Notes: a model not told the origin generated them from the letters alone. A DNA stretch of 64,000 bases from Oscillospiraceae bacterium (GCA_004555865.1 SFJO01000018.1:1-64000), one strand, 5' to 3'. Shown: positions 42,005-51,474, counted from the stretch's first letter. Numbers and translations: made by a program.

Positions 42005-42724
42005 TCAGCACTCCGCATTCAATGCAATCTTCATCATATTGGTAAAGCTGGTCTGCCGCTGCTCCGGCGTGGTGATCTCCGGGCTGACAAAGCTGTCGGA
42101 AATCGTCAGCAGGCAGGACGCATTTTTGTGCAGCACCCGGGCATTGTGGAAGAGGGCGAAGCTCTCCATCTCCACGGCAAGGCATCCCTTTTCATCCCGC
42201 AGCCGTTCCCAGTAGGCCGGCCGGCTTCCGTCCGTTTCCCGGTAAAACACATCGCTGGAATGAACCGTCCCTTCGGTCAGCGGAATCCCCAGCTTTTCCG
42301 CGCTGGCCCGCAGGGCATCGTTCAGCTTCTCGCTGGGCGGGATCGTATCTCCCGAAAAGCCGTTCTGTGTCCGGGCATAACTGCTCTCCGAATAGGCCGC
42401 TGTAACCAGCACCACATCAAACAGCTTTGCCTTTTCGGTGTAGCTTCCGGCCGAACCGATACGGATGATGTTCTCAACCCCGTATTGGCTGTACAGTTCA
42501 TACGAATAGATTCCGATTGAAGGCATTCCCATGCCGCTGCCCATCACGGTAAGCGGACGGCCGTGATAGGTTCCCGTGTAGGCGTACATTCCCCGCACGT
42601 CGTTCACCAGCTCTGCCTGTTCCAGAAAGGTTTCTGCGATAAATTTTGCCCGCAGCGGGTCGCCCGGCATCAAGACCGTTTTGGCAATCTGCCCCTTTTC
42701 TGCGTGGTTGTGCGGTGTACCCAT
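42005..42724 (-). CDS. deoD: Purine-nucleoside phosphorylase (DeoD type)
   Basis: 239 residues of the hexameric high-specificity class: MGTPHNHAEKGQIA start, GSGMGMPSIGIYSYEL and the EMESFALF motif. It cleaves purine nucleosides to base and ribose 1-phosphate. It heads the deoD-cdd-pdp operon with its own promoter. Confidence 0.96.
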   Translation of the reverse strand: MGTPHNHAEKGQIAKTVLMPGDPLRAKFIAETFLEQAELVNDVRGMYAYTGTYHGRPLTVMGSGMGMPSIGIYSYELYSQYGVENIIRIGSAGSYTEKAKLFDVVLVTAAYSESSYARTQNGFSGDTIPPSEKLNDALRASAEKLGIPLTEGTVHSSDVFYRETDGSRPAYWERLRDEKGCLAVEMESFALFHNARVLHKNASCLLTISDSFVSPEITTPEQRQTSFTNMMKIALNAEC

Positions 42725-42833
42725 AAATCATTTCCCCCTTCTGTTTTATCCATCCGTTTTCGGGTTTGCTTTTGTTTCGTTCCTGCTGTGCCTTTTCCGC
42801 TCTGTCGGCGTATTGCACAGTTTCTGTATCTTT

Positions 42834-42862
42834 ATCATACAAAATCATCACAGAAAATACAA
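42834..42862 (-). promoter_or_regulatory. Promoter of deoD-cdd-pdp
   Basis: Minus strand TTGTAT (42857-42862), 17-base spacer, TATGAT (42834-42839), about 110 bases before the deoD ATG. Confidence 0.7.
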
Positions 42863-42960
42863 ACCCCGGTGCAGCAATTTTGTCCCGTTTTGCTTTTCTG
42901 TGACAACGTCTCGATCCGTAATTCTATTTTACCGTCCTTTGAAGGAGCAGCCGCGCGCCT

Positions 42961-43761
42961 TCACTGCTGTTCCGTCGTATACCGCAGCCGCAGCTCTTCC
43001 AGCTTACCTGCATCAATGCCGTATTCCCCGTTCAGATACGCCTCAAAGGTGGGGTATTCCTGCTCAATGGCTGCAAACGCCGTCTCCAGATACTCACGCT
43101 TCACCCCCATCAGGTCATCAATCACCTGTTCCATGCGCGGGTCGCGGCGGATTGCGGCAGCATAGCGGGCCTTCACGCGGGTCACGGCATCCCCGCGGCA
43201 ATTGTTGCTGTGCAGGTAATCCGCCATCACATCGTCCCGGCTCACGCCCAGCATGGTCAGAATCAAGGCCGCGGCCACACCGGTGCGGTCCTTTCCGGCG
43301 GTGCAGTGGAACAGCAGCGGCGTCTCCCCTTCGCAAATGGCCCGGAACATTGCACGATAGGCCGGATTGTTCAGCGGCAGTTCCCGGTAAAACAGGTTCA
43401 TATCCGGAATCGCCTTTGCCGCCTCTTCCACGGAGCCGTTCAGCATGGAGTCCAGATCGAAGTTCACCTCACCGCCGCCAATGGCCACCAGGGCCGAGCA
43501 GGGGCAGTACCGCACCCCCTCGAACGCAGGGTCCGGCATCTGATCCCGCTCCTGCTCCGAGCGGAAATCGAACACCGCGCGAATGCCCAGCTGTGCAAAC
43601 CGCGCCTTGTCCTCCGGGTTTTGAATCAGGGCCAGGGCGCCCGTACGGTAAAAGCACCCATCGCGGACGACCCGGCCCCTCCAGGCCGGATAGCCGCCCA
43701 ACTGGCGGAAATTGTTTGCAAGTACAAAGGGAAGCGGCGTACCCGGGGTCTGTTTCTCCAT
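42961..43761 (-). CDS. Tyrosine/serine protein phosphatase (PTP3-like)
   Basis: 266 residues. The active-site loop is HCTAGKDRTG (Cys-x5-Arg), following an upstream NFRQLGGYPAWRGRVVRDGCFYR region typical of secreted or cytoplasmic Y_phosphatase3 proteins. There is no signal peptide, so it is probably cytoplasmic. Substrates may be phosphoproteins or phosphoinositides; the family does not decide. It stands alone between fbp and deoD. Confidence 0.88.
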   Translation of the reverse strand: MEKQTPGTPLPFVLANNFRQLGGYPAWRGRVVRDGCFYRTGALALIQNPEDKARFAQLGIRAVFDFRSEQERDQMPDPAFEGVRYCPCSALVAIGGGEVNFDLDSMLNGSVEEAAKAIPDMNLFYRELPLNNPAYRAMFRAICEGETPLLFHCTAGKDRTGVAAALILTMLGVSRDDVMADYLHSNNCRGDAVTRVKARYAAAIRRDPRMEQVIDDLMGVKREYLETAFAAIEQEYPTFEAYLNGEYGIDAGKLEELRLRYTTEQQ

Positions 43762-43901
43762 AAATCGTCTTTATCCTTTCATAACAAAGGCAATGCGGGG
43801 CAGGCGCCTTCTGTCAGAACGCCCGCCCTGCACTCATCCATTTTCTCATTCCAATTCCAACAAGGCTTTTGTGCCCTCGCGGCTCCCGCAGGGAAAAGCT
43901 G

Positions 43902-45917
43902 TTACACGGAATATCCGGCAAGGCCGGTCTCCTCCAGTTCGTTCTGCTTGATCAGGCCCATCCGATAGGCATCCAACAGCATTTTCAGGTCCTCGATGGT
44001 GGCCATCATTTCCTTGCCGCGGTCGGTGTCCTCAATCAGCATCCGATGGGCCGTCGGCTCGATCACGTCCACGCGGGACGTAATGTCCCGGTTGTTCCTC
44101 ACCGCGTCCTCGGTGCTCTCAAACGGCTCATGAACCCGCAGCGACAGTCCCCAGCTGTTGTACACCAGCGTGTAGCCCGCAATGCCGGTTTTTTCGTGAT
44201 AGGCCCGGCAGAAGCCGCCGTCGATCACGATCAGGCGGCCGCCGCCTTTCAGTGGAGACTCTCCCTCCACCGCACGCACGGGCACGTGCCCATTGATGAT
44301 GTGGCCGGTTCCCTGGTCCAGGCCGAACTCCGCCAGAATCGCCCGCTCCATCCGGGTGTCGTTGTAGAAGATATAATATGGGTCCTTCGGCTCATTGTAG
44401 GTGGATTTGTCGGCCACAAACAGTCGCTCGAAGGTGGTCATGCAGGCCCGGCCATACAGCGGCGAAGATTTTCCGCACCACAGATACCACAAAAAGTCCA
44501 TCCCGCTCTGCCGCTCGTGGCTGCCCTCCGGGGCATAGTAGCCCCGCCGGGCACGGCTGTCGCAATAGTCCATCAGATTGCGCCCCGCATAGCCGTGGTT
44601 TTCAAAGGTTACCACCGCAAAGCTGCCGCTTTTGGCCAGCGGCACGGCACCATGGAACATCAGATTGCCGTTTTCGATTTTGTAAACGCTGCCTTTGGCA
44701 AACAGGAACTTCACATGGTTCTGCAGCTTTTCGCTCTGCTTGAAGTCCTTTACCAGATGAGTAATGACGTACTCTTCCTGTTCGGTCAATTTTGTGGGGT
44801 TCTTGGGGTCCACGGTCGGGAGATCCATATCCAGCATGGGGTATCGTTTGCCCTGGATCTCCACGGTGCCGTTCCGGAAATTGATCTTGCGCAGCAGCGC
44901 CCGGTTCTCCATCTCAAAGTCCGGGTTCCGATCGATGACCATGCACTCCACCTTGAACATCATCATGGAGACAGCCTTATGCATACGGGCCACCCGCTCC
45001 AGCCGCCCCTCATGGTAGGGGCCGCGCGTCTCATCCACATGGGGCATAAAACGCGAAATGTCGCTGTTCTTGTACACCGTCTCGGCCAGATTGGACAGCC
45101 GCCGCAGATTGATGTTATACCCTTCCTCCAGCACCTCCACATTGTTGTAGGCCAGCGAGGTTTTCATAATGGTCAGAATGCAGATGGGGCTGCCAGCAGC
45201 CGCGCCCATCCAGACCACATCGTGGTTGCCCCACTGAATGTCCACCGAATGATGCGCCATCAGCTCATCCAGAATGATGTCCGGCCGGGGGCCGCGGTCA
45301 AACAGATCACCCACAATGTGCAGCTTATACACGGCCAGCCGCTTGATCAGCGTACACATTGCAATGATAAAGTCATCCGCACGCCCGGTTGCGGTAATGC
45401 TGCTGAAAATCTGCCCGTAGTACATATCCTTGTTGTGGTCCTCAAAATGAGCGTGCAGCAGCTCATCCAAAATGTACTCATAGCCCTTGGGCAGATTGGA
45501 GCGCACGAATTTCCGGGTGTGCTTGGAAGATACCAGCCGGCACACCTCGATCAGCCACACCAGGATCTGATAATACCAGGCGTTCAGATCCTGCTGTTTT
45601 TTCTTCAATTCCGGCAATTTCTGAACCGGGTAATAAATCAGGGTTGCAAACTCGCTGCGCCGCTGGTCGGGCACCTCCGGCCCCAGGGCACGATCCACTT
45701 TTTCTTTGATGACGCCGGAGGCATTGTTCAAAATATGCGTAAATGCATCGTATTCTCCGTGCAGGTCGCTCATGAAATGCTCGGTGCCCTTGGGCAGTTT
45801 CAGCACTGCCTGCAAATTGATGATCTCGCTGGAAGCCTCTGCAATGTTGGGGTAATCCTTGGCCAACAAGCGCAGATATTTCAGGTTTGCCCGCACCTTT
45901 TGGGCTTGATCTTGCAT
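43902..45917 (-). CDS. fbp: Fructose-1,6-bisphosphatase class III
   Basis: 671 residues, the expected size for the Firmicutes class III enzyme. Metallophosphatase motifs are in order: SDLHGEYDAF, GDLFDRGPRPD, WGNHDVVWMGA and INGHVPVRA. It removes the 1-phosphate of fructose 1,6-bisphosphate in gluconeogenesis. It is monocistronic, with a promoter candidate upstream of the ATG at 45917. Confidence 0.96.
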   Translation of the reverse strand: MQDQAQKVRANLKYLRLLAKDYPNIAEASSEIINLQAVLKLPKGTEHFMSDLHGEYDAFTHILNNASGVIKEKVDRALGPEVPDQRRSEFATLIYYPVQKLPELKKKQQDLNAWYYQILVWLIEVCRLVSSKHTRKFVRSNLPKGYEYILDELLHAHFEDHNKDMYYGQIFSSITATGRADDFIIAMCTLIKRLAVYKLHIVGDLFDRGPRPDIILDELMAHHSVDIQWGNHDVVWMGAAAGSPICILTIMKTSLAYNNVEVLEEGYNINLRRLSNLAETVYKNSDISRFMPHVDETRGPYHEGRLERVARMHKAVSMMMFKVECMVIDRNPDFEMENRALLRKINFRNGTVEIQGKRYPMLDMDLPTVDPKNPTKLTEQEEYVITHLVKDFKQSEKLQNHVKFLFAKGSVYKIENGNLMFHGAVPLAKSGSFAVVTFENHGYAGRNLMDYCDSRARRGYYAPEGSHERQSGMDFLWYLWCGKSSPLYGRACMTTFERLFVADKSTYNEPKDPYYIFYNDTRMERAILAEFGLDQGTGHIINGHVPVRAVEGESPLKGGGRLIVIDGGFCRAYHEKTGIAGYTLVYNSWGLSLRVHEPFESTEDAVRNNRDITSRVDVIEPTAHRMLIEDTDRGKEMMATIEDLKMLLDAYRMGLIKQNELEETGLAGYSV

Positions 45918-46028
45918 GAAACGCCTCTCTTTCCCGGCCGCACCTCGGTTAGTGGGCCAGCCGTGCTCGGCCGGCGGGCTTCGCCCACCGCCAGGCTCGC
46001 AGATGATTCCGTATAAAAAGCTGTTTCA

Positions 46029-46037
46029 ATTATAACA
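46029..46037 (-). promoter_or_regulatory. Extended -10 promoter candidate of fbp
   Basis: Minus strand TGTTATAAT: a consensus TATAAT (46029-46034) with the TGn extension. No good -35 is present. It lies about 115 bases upstream of the fbp ATG. Confidence 0.5.
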
Positions 46038-46112
46038 CAGGACGGTAAAAATATGATACACTAAGACTACACGATTCTTCCAAAGAAATCCGAGCGTTTT
46101 TGCACATTTTAT

Positions 46113-46131
46113 CCAAATGATGGACATTTGG
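46113..46131. promoter_or_regulatory. Perfect 7-base inverted repeat, possible operator
   Basis: CCAAATG-ATGGA-CATTTGG between the divergent fbp and radical SAM genes, about 70 bases upstream of the rightward ATG. It looks like a dimer-binding site rather than a terminator; the protein is unknown. Confidence 0.35.
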
Positions 46132-46198
46132 TGTTCTTTGCCGGGCGTTTTTCTCGCCCGTTTTCACAGCTTGTATCTTCGCCAATGGGAGCTTTATC

Positions 46199-47092
46199 AT
46201 GAACATTCCTGTTTCCTGCACACTTTGCCCTCGCCGCTGCAAGGCAGACCGCACCCGTGCCGCCGGTTTTTGCGGGGCCGGGCCGGTGCTCAAGGTCGCC
46301 CGCGCCGCCCTTCATTACTGGGAGGAGCCCTGCATCAGCGGAACCCACGGCAGCGGGACAGTGTTTTTTTCCGGCTGCAGCCTGAAATGCTGCTACTGCC
46401 AAAACTGGAACATCAGCGCCGAGGGCTTCGGCAAGGAGATTGATGTGCAGCGTTTGACCGAGATTTTTCTGGAATTGCAGGAAAAGGGCGCACACAACCT
46501 CAACCTGGTCACCGCCACCCAATGGCTGCCCTGGGTTCTGCCCGCGCTGGACAAAGCCCGCGCCAGAGGCCTGACCCTGCCGGTGGTATACAACACCGGC
46601 GGCTACGAAACGATCGAGACGGTTCAGGCTCTTGCCGAGTATGTGGACATCTGGCTGGCCGATGTAAAATACGTTTCACCCACGCTGGGCCAAACCTACT
46701 CTGCTGCGCCGGACTATTTTGAGGTGTGCAGCGCCGCCGTGCGCCAGATGCTGGCACAGACCGGCGCCCCGCAGAGCGATGCCGACGGCATTCTGCAATC
46801 CGGCGTGATTCTGCGCCATCTGGCGCTGCCCGGCGCGCTGGAGGACAGCAAGGCCGTTCTGCGCTGGATGGCCAGCCTGCCCGCGGGCAGCTTCATTCCC
46901 AGCCTGATGAGCCAGTACACGCCATTTTACAAGGCCGCTCACACCAAGCCGCTGAACCGCCGCATCAGCACCTGGGAGTACCGCCAGGTCATCGGCACCG
47001 CCATTGATCTGGGCCTGACCGACGGCTATATGCAGCAGAAGAGCAGCGCGCGGGAGGAGTACACGCCACCCTTTGATCTGGAGGGCGTTTAA
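46199..47092 (+). CDS. Radical SAM protein, glycyl-radical activase-like
   Basis: 297 residues. An N-terminal CTLCPRRC cluster motif and Cys25 are followed by the radical SAM motif CSLKCCYCQN (CxxxCxxC) at about 61-68. The layout resembles PflA-like proteins of the AmmeMemoRadiSam/PflX type, which bind an extra [4Fe-4S] cluster. There is no glycyl-radical enzyme next to it. The next gene starts one base after its stop, so they are co-translated. Activation of a distant enzyme is possible but unproven. Confidence 0.82.
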   Translation: MNIPVSCTLCPRRCKADRTRAAGFCGAGPVLKVARAALHYWEEPCISGTHGSGTVFFSGCSLKCCYCQNWNISAEGFGKEIDVQRLTEIFLELQEKGAHNLNLVTATQWLPWVLPALDKARARGLTLPVVYNTGGYETIETVQALAEYVDIWLADVKYVSPTLGQTYSAAPDYFEVCSAAVRQMLAQTGAPQSDADGILQSGVILRHLALPGALEDSKAVLRWMASLPAGSFIPSLMSQYTPFYKAAHTKPLNRRISTWEYRQVIGTAIDLGLTDGYMQQKSSAREEYTPPFDLEGV

Positions 47093-47093
47093 T

Positions 47094-48962
47094 ATGCAGT
47101 GTTTTCCCTCGTTTGCCTGCCTCGCACTTTTTTTATGGGCCGGGTTTGGGCTTGCACGCCGCTTGCTGCCCAGCGAAGGGGTGGATGTGCAGCTTCCCCT
47201 TGGGTGCAGTTTTTCTCTGGCGTTGCTGGAGGTTCTTCCGGCGCTGGCCGCCCTGGCGCTCGGGTTCCGGCTGCCGGCCGTTTTGATCGCATCGGCCGCC
47301 GTTCTCTGCATCGGGTGCTGGGCCTGGTGGATTCAGCCCGCCTGGCACAAGGGGGCGCTTTGCCCGTTTCTCTGCTGCACCCTGCCGCTCTGGCTGTTTT
47401 CTATCGGGCTGCTGTTCACCCATGAGCTTTATTGGAAGAACGGCGCTTACTACACCGGCCAGAGCGGTTACGGCGACCTGCCCATGCATCTGGCCTTCAT
47501 CAAGTCCATCGCCGTGCAGGGCAGCTTCCCGCCGGAATACCCCCTTCTGGCTGGGCAGACCCTGTTCGGGTATCCGTTTCTTTGCGAGAGCGTTTCCAGC
47601 GTGTTTCTGGTGTTGGGGGCCGGGCTTAAAACCGCCTGTATGCTGCCACAGATCGTGGCACTGTTTGCAGTGTTCGGCATGGGCTGGCAGCTGGCCCGGC
47701 GAATTCTGGGCAGCCATGTGGGTAAGGCCTGCCTGGCCTACGTTCTGTTTTTTCTGGGCAGCGGATTCGGCTTTGTCTATTTTTTCGGCGGCGAGGCGGG
47801 CAACTTCACCCGCATTTTCACCGCATTTTACGAAACGCCCACCAATTACGTGGAAGAGAACGTCCGCTGGGTCAACCCCATCGCCGACCTGCTGATTCCC
47901 CAGCGGGCAACCCTGTTCGGCTGGGCCGCACTGTTCGCCTGCCTGTACCTGCTGTATCGCTTTGCCTTTGAGCGGGAGCATCGGCTTTGGGCGCCGCTGG
48001 CGCTTCTGGCCGGCACGCTTCCGCTGGTGCACACCCACAGCCTGCTGGCGCTGGTTCTGATCAGCGCCGTCTGGCTGATGTATGCAGTTTTTTCCGGGCC
48101 GCGCACCGTCAAAGCGCTGCTGCCTTGGTGCGGTTACGCCGGGCTGGCCGGGGTGCTCTGCCTGCCGCAGCTGTTCGGTGTGATCTTCCGCCAAACCTCC
48201 ACCGGCCATAATTTTCTGCGTTTTCATTTCAACTGGGCCAACGATGGAGACCCTTATCTCTGGTTTTATATCAAGAACATCGGGCTTGTGTACCTGCTGC
48301 TGATTCCCGCCTTTTTGCTGGCCAGCAAGGCCCTGCGGTGGATGTACGGCGGCGGGCTGCTGATTCTGTTGGTGTCCGAGTTCATTTTGTTCCAGCCCAA
48401 CCCCTACGACAATAACAAACTGCTGTTTGTGTGGCACCTGCTGGGCTGCATTCTGGCGGCGGATTTTCTCTGGGAGTTTCTGGCCGGGCTACGCAGCCGC
48501 CGCGCCGCCGCGCTGCTGGGCAGCTGCCTGGTGTTTCTGGGCACCTTCGGCAGCATCCTCACCCTGGGGCGCGAGGCCGTCAGCCAATACCAGCAGTTTG
48601 ATGAAACCGGCATCGCAGTGGCCGCCTTTGTGGACGAAAACGCTTCGGCCGACGCCCTGTTTCTCACCGGAACGCAGCATCTGAACTCGGTGGTCAGCCT
48701 GGCCGGGCGGGACATTGTATGCGGCAGCAGCCTGTATGTGTATTACCATGGAATGGACTATGCCGCGCAGCTTCAGGCCGTGAAGGAGCTGTACGAAGCC
48801 CCCTCTGAGGCACTTCTGGCCCAGTGGGGCATTGACTATGTGATGATCTCCGGTTGGGAGCGCAGCGACTACACGGTGGACGAGGCGTTTTACGCTCAGT
48901 ACTACCCCGTGTGGTATCAAAACGGTTCCTACACCATTTATCAAATCACGGAAGCCTCCTGA
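47094..48962 (+). CDS. Polytopic membrane protein, GT-C glycosyltransferase-like
   Basis: 622 residues from ATG 47094; GGAGGG in the end of the previous gene serves as ribosome site. It has about 12 membrane segments and a soluble C-terminal domain of about 110 residues. Between early membrane segments it carries GYGDLPMHLAFI with an acidic residue, and later PYDNNKLLFVW, both reminiscent of GT-C lipid-linked sugar transferases. A role in exporting or adding sugars at the membrane surface is inferred; no database check was possible. Translation is coupled to the radical SAM gene. Confidence 0.7.
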   Translation: MQCFPSFACLALFLWAGFGLARRLLPSEGVDVQLPLGCSFSLALLEVLPALAALALGFRLPAVLIASAAVLCIGCWAWWIQPAWHKGALCPFLCCTLPLWLFSIGLLFTHELYWKNGAYYTGQSGYGDLPMHLAFIKSIAVQGSFPPEYPLLAGQTLFGYPFLCESVSSVFLVLGAGLKTACMLPQIVALFAVFGMGWQLARRILGSHVGKACLAYVLFFLGSGFGFVYFFGGEAGNFTRIFTAFYETPTNYVEENVRWVNPIADLLIPQRATLFGWAALFACLYLLYRFAFEREHRLWAPLALLAGTLPLVHTHSLLALVLISAVWLMYAVFSGPRTVKALLPWCGYAGLAGVLCLPQLFGVIFRQTSTGHNFLRFHFNWANDGDPYLWFYIKNIGLVYLLLIPAFLLASKALRWMYGGGLLILLVSEFILFQPNPYDNNKLLFVWHLLGCILAADFLWEFLAGLRSRRAAALLGSCLVFLGTFGSILTLGREAVSQYQQFDETGIAVAAFVDENASADALFLTGTQHLNSVVSLAGRDIVCGSSLYVYYHGMDYAAQLQAVKELYEAPSEALLAQWGIDYVMISGWERSDYTVDEAFYAQYYPVWYQNGSYTIYQITEAS

Positions 48963-49017
48963 GCCGCGAGCCGCCGGAGATTTACAGAATCTTCATAGTT
49001 TTGCCGCAGCTTCGGAA

Positions 49018-49046
49018 TTGCTCTCTGCAAAAAAATCCGGTATAGT
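49018..49046 (+). promoter_or_regulatory. Promoter of the 49.2 kb membrane-protein gene
   Basis: TTGCTC (49018-49023), 17-base spacer, TATAGT (49041-49046), about 105 bases before the start codon. It shows this gene is not simply part of the upstream pair. Confidence 0.75.
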
Positions 49047-49151
49047 AAAGTTCACACGGATTGTTCTGACCCAATTTTCCGCCGCCGTGCAGCGGCACAC
49101 CGCCTGGGGCAGGCGCTTGCACCGCCGCCCCGCCATCTGAAAGGAGTTATT

Positions 49152-50861
49152 TTGAAAAAGACTGGAAGCATCCTTCCCCATAGCCGCTTCGGGCAGATTT
49201 TGTGGAGCCTGGCCATCACCCTTCTTGTGGGCTTCGCCTACTTTTACGTCTGCCTGCCCGCCATCAACCTGAAAGACCCGGAATTTTATACCTTCGCCGG
49301 GCTGCTCTGTGTTGTTTTTATGGTTTGCTCGCTGATCACCTCCGGGTTCCGGGTCGCGGCCACTGAGCAGGCCACTCCGAAAAATCTTTTCCGCGATTTT
49401 GTGCAGGGCCTCAAACAGCAATGCCTGCCGGTTCTGCTGCTCTTTGTGGCGCTGGTTCTGATCGCTCTGGTGGGCGAGGTGCTGTCTCTGCCCATCTTCC
49501 GGGCCAGCGCTTACCAGAAGCTTCTGGACGTGCAGACCGGTGATTTCTCCACCGACATCACCGAGATCTCCTTCAACGAGATTCCAACGCTGGACCGTGA
49601 CTCGGCCAATTATCTGGGTGACCGCCAGATGGGCACCCTGAGCGATATGGTCAGCCAGTTTGAGTATTCCAACGACTCGACCCAGATCAATTACCAGGGC
49701 CGCCCCGTGCGCGTGGCCCCCATCGACTACGCCGACCTCATCAAGTGGTTCACCAACCGGAATGAGGGCCTGCCCGCCTACGTTCTGGTGGACATGGTCA
49801 CGCAGGAAGCCAAGGTCGTCCGGCTGGATGAGGGGATGAAGTACTCCAAATCCGAACCGCTGAACCGGAACATCTACCGGCACCTGCGCTTTGAATATCC
49901 CACCTATCTGTTCTCGGAGCCGCGGTTTGAAATTGACGAAGCGGGCCAACCCTGGTGGATTGCACCGCGCATCGTCAAAACCATTGGCCTGTTCGGCGGC
50001 ACCGACATTAAGGGGGCCGTTCTGGTCAACGCCATCACCGGCGAGTCGCAGTATCTGGAAGAGGTCCCCTCCTGGGTGGACAACCTCTACACCGCCGACC
50101 TGATTATGGAACAGTATGACTACCACGGCACCTATGTGCGGGGCTTCATCAACGCCTATTTTGGCCAGCGGGACGTGACCGTTGCCACGGCGGGCTACAA
50201 CTACATCGCCCTGAACGACGATGTCTACGTTTACACCGGCGTTACTTCTATCAACTCGGATCAGTCCAACCTGGGCTTTTTGCTGTGCAACCAGCGCACC
50301 AAGGAGACCAAATTCTACACCGCGCCCGGTGCCACCGAGTACGCCGCCATGTCCTCGGCGCAGGGCGTTGTGCAGGACCTGGGCTACACCGCAACCTTTC
50401 CGCTTTTGCTGAACATCGCGGATGAACCGACCTATTTCATCCCCCTGAAGGACAACACTCAGCTGGTAAAAACCTACGCCATGGTCAACGTTTCTCAGTA
50501 TCAGGTGGTAGCAACCGGCAGCACCGTTTCGGACTGTGAGCAGAAATACATCCAGATGCTGGCGGCCAAGGGCATTACCCAGCCGGAAGATCTTCCGCAA
50601 ACCGAAGCTTCCGGCGTGGTGGCGGAAATTCGCAGCGCCGTGCTGGACGGAAACACCACCTACTACCTGCGGCTGGAGGGCGATTCCGTCTTTTATGCCA
50701 TCAGCGCCCAGGCAAGCCCGTCCGCTGTGATTCTGAACGTGGGCGACCGTGTCACTCTCACCCATGAGCTGGCGGAGGACACCGCCCAGCGCATCATCAA
50801 CGCACAGTCGCTTACCATCACGGCCGCCGCTCCGGCGGACGATGCCCCGGATGCCGCCTGA
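49152..50861 (+). CDS. Large membrane-anchored protein, unknown function
   Basis: 569 residues from TTG 49152; AAAGGAG lies five bases upstream. Three membrane segments lie in the first 110 residues (about 13-34, 44-64 and 88-108). About 450 residues of mixed alpha/beta sequence follow, predicted outside the cell. It has many Tyr, Asp and beta-type stretches (YVLVDMVTQEAKVVRLDEG, NAITGESQYLEEVPSWVDN). I have a general impression of related proteins in Ruminococcaceae but cannot name a domain. It has its own promoter. Function unknown. Confidence 0.75.
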   Translation: MKKTGSILPHSRFGQILWSLAITLLVGFAYFYVCLPAINLKDPEFYTFAGLLCVVFMVCSLITSGFRVAATEQATPKNLFRDFVQGLKQQCLPVLLLFVALVLIALVGEVLSLPIFRASAYQKLLDVQTGDFSTDITEISFNEIPTLDRDSANYLGDRQMGTLSDMVSQFEYSNDSTQINYQGRPVRVAPIDYADLIKWFTNRNEGLPAYVLVDMVTQEAKVVRLDEGMKYSKSEPLNRNIYRHLRFEYPTYLFSEPRFEIDEAGQPWWIAPRIVKTIGLFGGTDIKGAVLVNAITGESQYLEEVPSWVDNLYTADLIMEQYDYHGTYVRGFINAYFGQRDVTVATAGYNYIALNDDVYVYTGVTSINSDQSNLGFLLCNQRTKETKFYTAPGATEYAAMSSAQGVVQDLGYTATFPLLLNIADEPTYFIPLKDNTQLVKTYAMVNVSQYQVVATGSTVSDCEQKYIQMLAAKGITQPEDLPQTEASGVVAEIRSAVLDGNTTYYLRLEGDSVFYAISAQASPSAVILNVGDRVTLTHELAEDTAQRIINAQSLTITAAAPADDAPDAA

Positions 50862-50867
50862 CCATGG

Positions 50868-51347
50868 ATGCAATATTTCTGCATCTTGTTCAAGGCAGCC
50901 TTGGAGGATGCCGCGGCCGCCAACGGCTTTCCGCAGGAGGAAAAGTCTCTGTCAGAGATTCTGGGCACCGATGAGGATGGCAGCCCCAAAATGTACACCA
51001 CCCTCTACGTTGACCAGAACCGCATAATCAGCACCAACGACCCCACCCTGGCGCAGGATTCGTTCTACCTGGGCGGCGGCACGCTGGATCTGGGCACGGC
51101 GGTTTATGTGCGCTTTCGCATGGCGGAGATCCTGCCCCAGCACGTGGGCGGCGTACAGGAAAACGTGACCTACTGCATGGATAACCTTCCGCAGGAGCTG
51201 GTGCCCACCGAGACGGACCGCGAGGGCAACGAGATTCTGAACCCGGAGGAGCCGGTCGAGTTCTTCCAGCTGGGCGGCAACGTAACCGCGCGCGGCGGCA
51301 TTTACGGCAGCCCGGAAGAGGGCTGCTTCTGTGCAGCGGTGCCCTGA
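50868..51347 (+). CDS. Hypothetical protein, start uncertain
   Basis: 159 residues in the same frame as the preceding gene, starting two codons after its stop. It has no obvious ribosome site. Sequence includes GSPKMYTTLYVDQNRIIST, FYLGGGTLDLGTAVYVRF and a C-terminal GCFCAAVP. It lacks a signal peptide. The base composition by codon position looks coding. It may be a co-translated small protein, or a fragment of something larger. A strong terminator follows. Confidence 0.5.
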   Translation: MQYFCILFKAALEDAAAANGFPQEEKSLSEILGTDEDGSPKMYTTLYVDQNRIISTNDPTLAQDSFYLGGGTLDLGTAVYVRFRMAEILPQHVGGVQENVTYCMDNLPQELVPTETDREGNEILNPEEPVEFFQLGGNVTARGGIYGSPEEGCFCAAVP

Positions 51348-51430
51348 CGGTTCTGGCAGTACGGAAGAAAAAGTCGAACAAACAACCGATCATTCTCCCA
51401 CGTTCTGAATCCGTTCTGAACGCGCCAGAC

Positions 51431-51474
51431 AAAAAGGAGCCGGTACGCATGAAATTGCGTACCGGCTCCTTTTT
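51431..51474. terminator. Bidirectional terminator
   Basis: AAAAAGGAGCCGGTACGCA pairs with TGCGTACCGGCTCCTTTTT, a near-perfect stem with T-runs both ways. It ends the plus-strand block and the metF-metH operon. Confidence 0.92.

Noticed and set aside
50863..50941. Alternative ATG at 50863 for the 159-residue gene
   Set aside because: It is in a different frame that does not lead to the long open reading frame.
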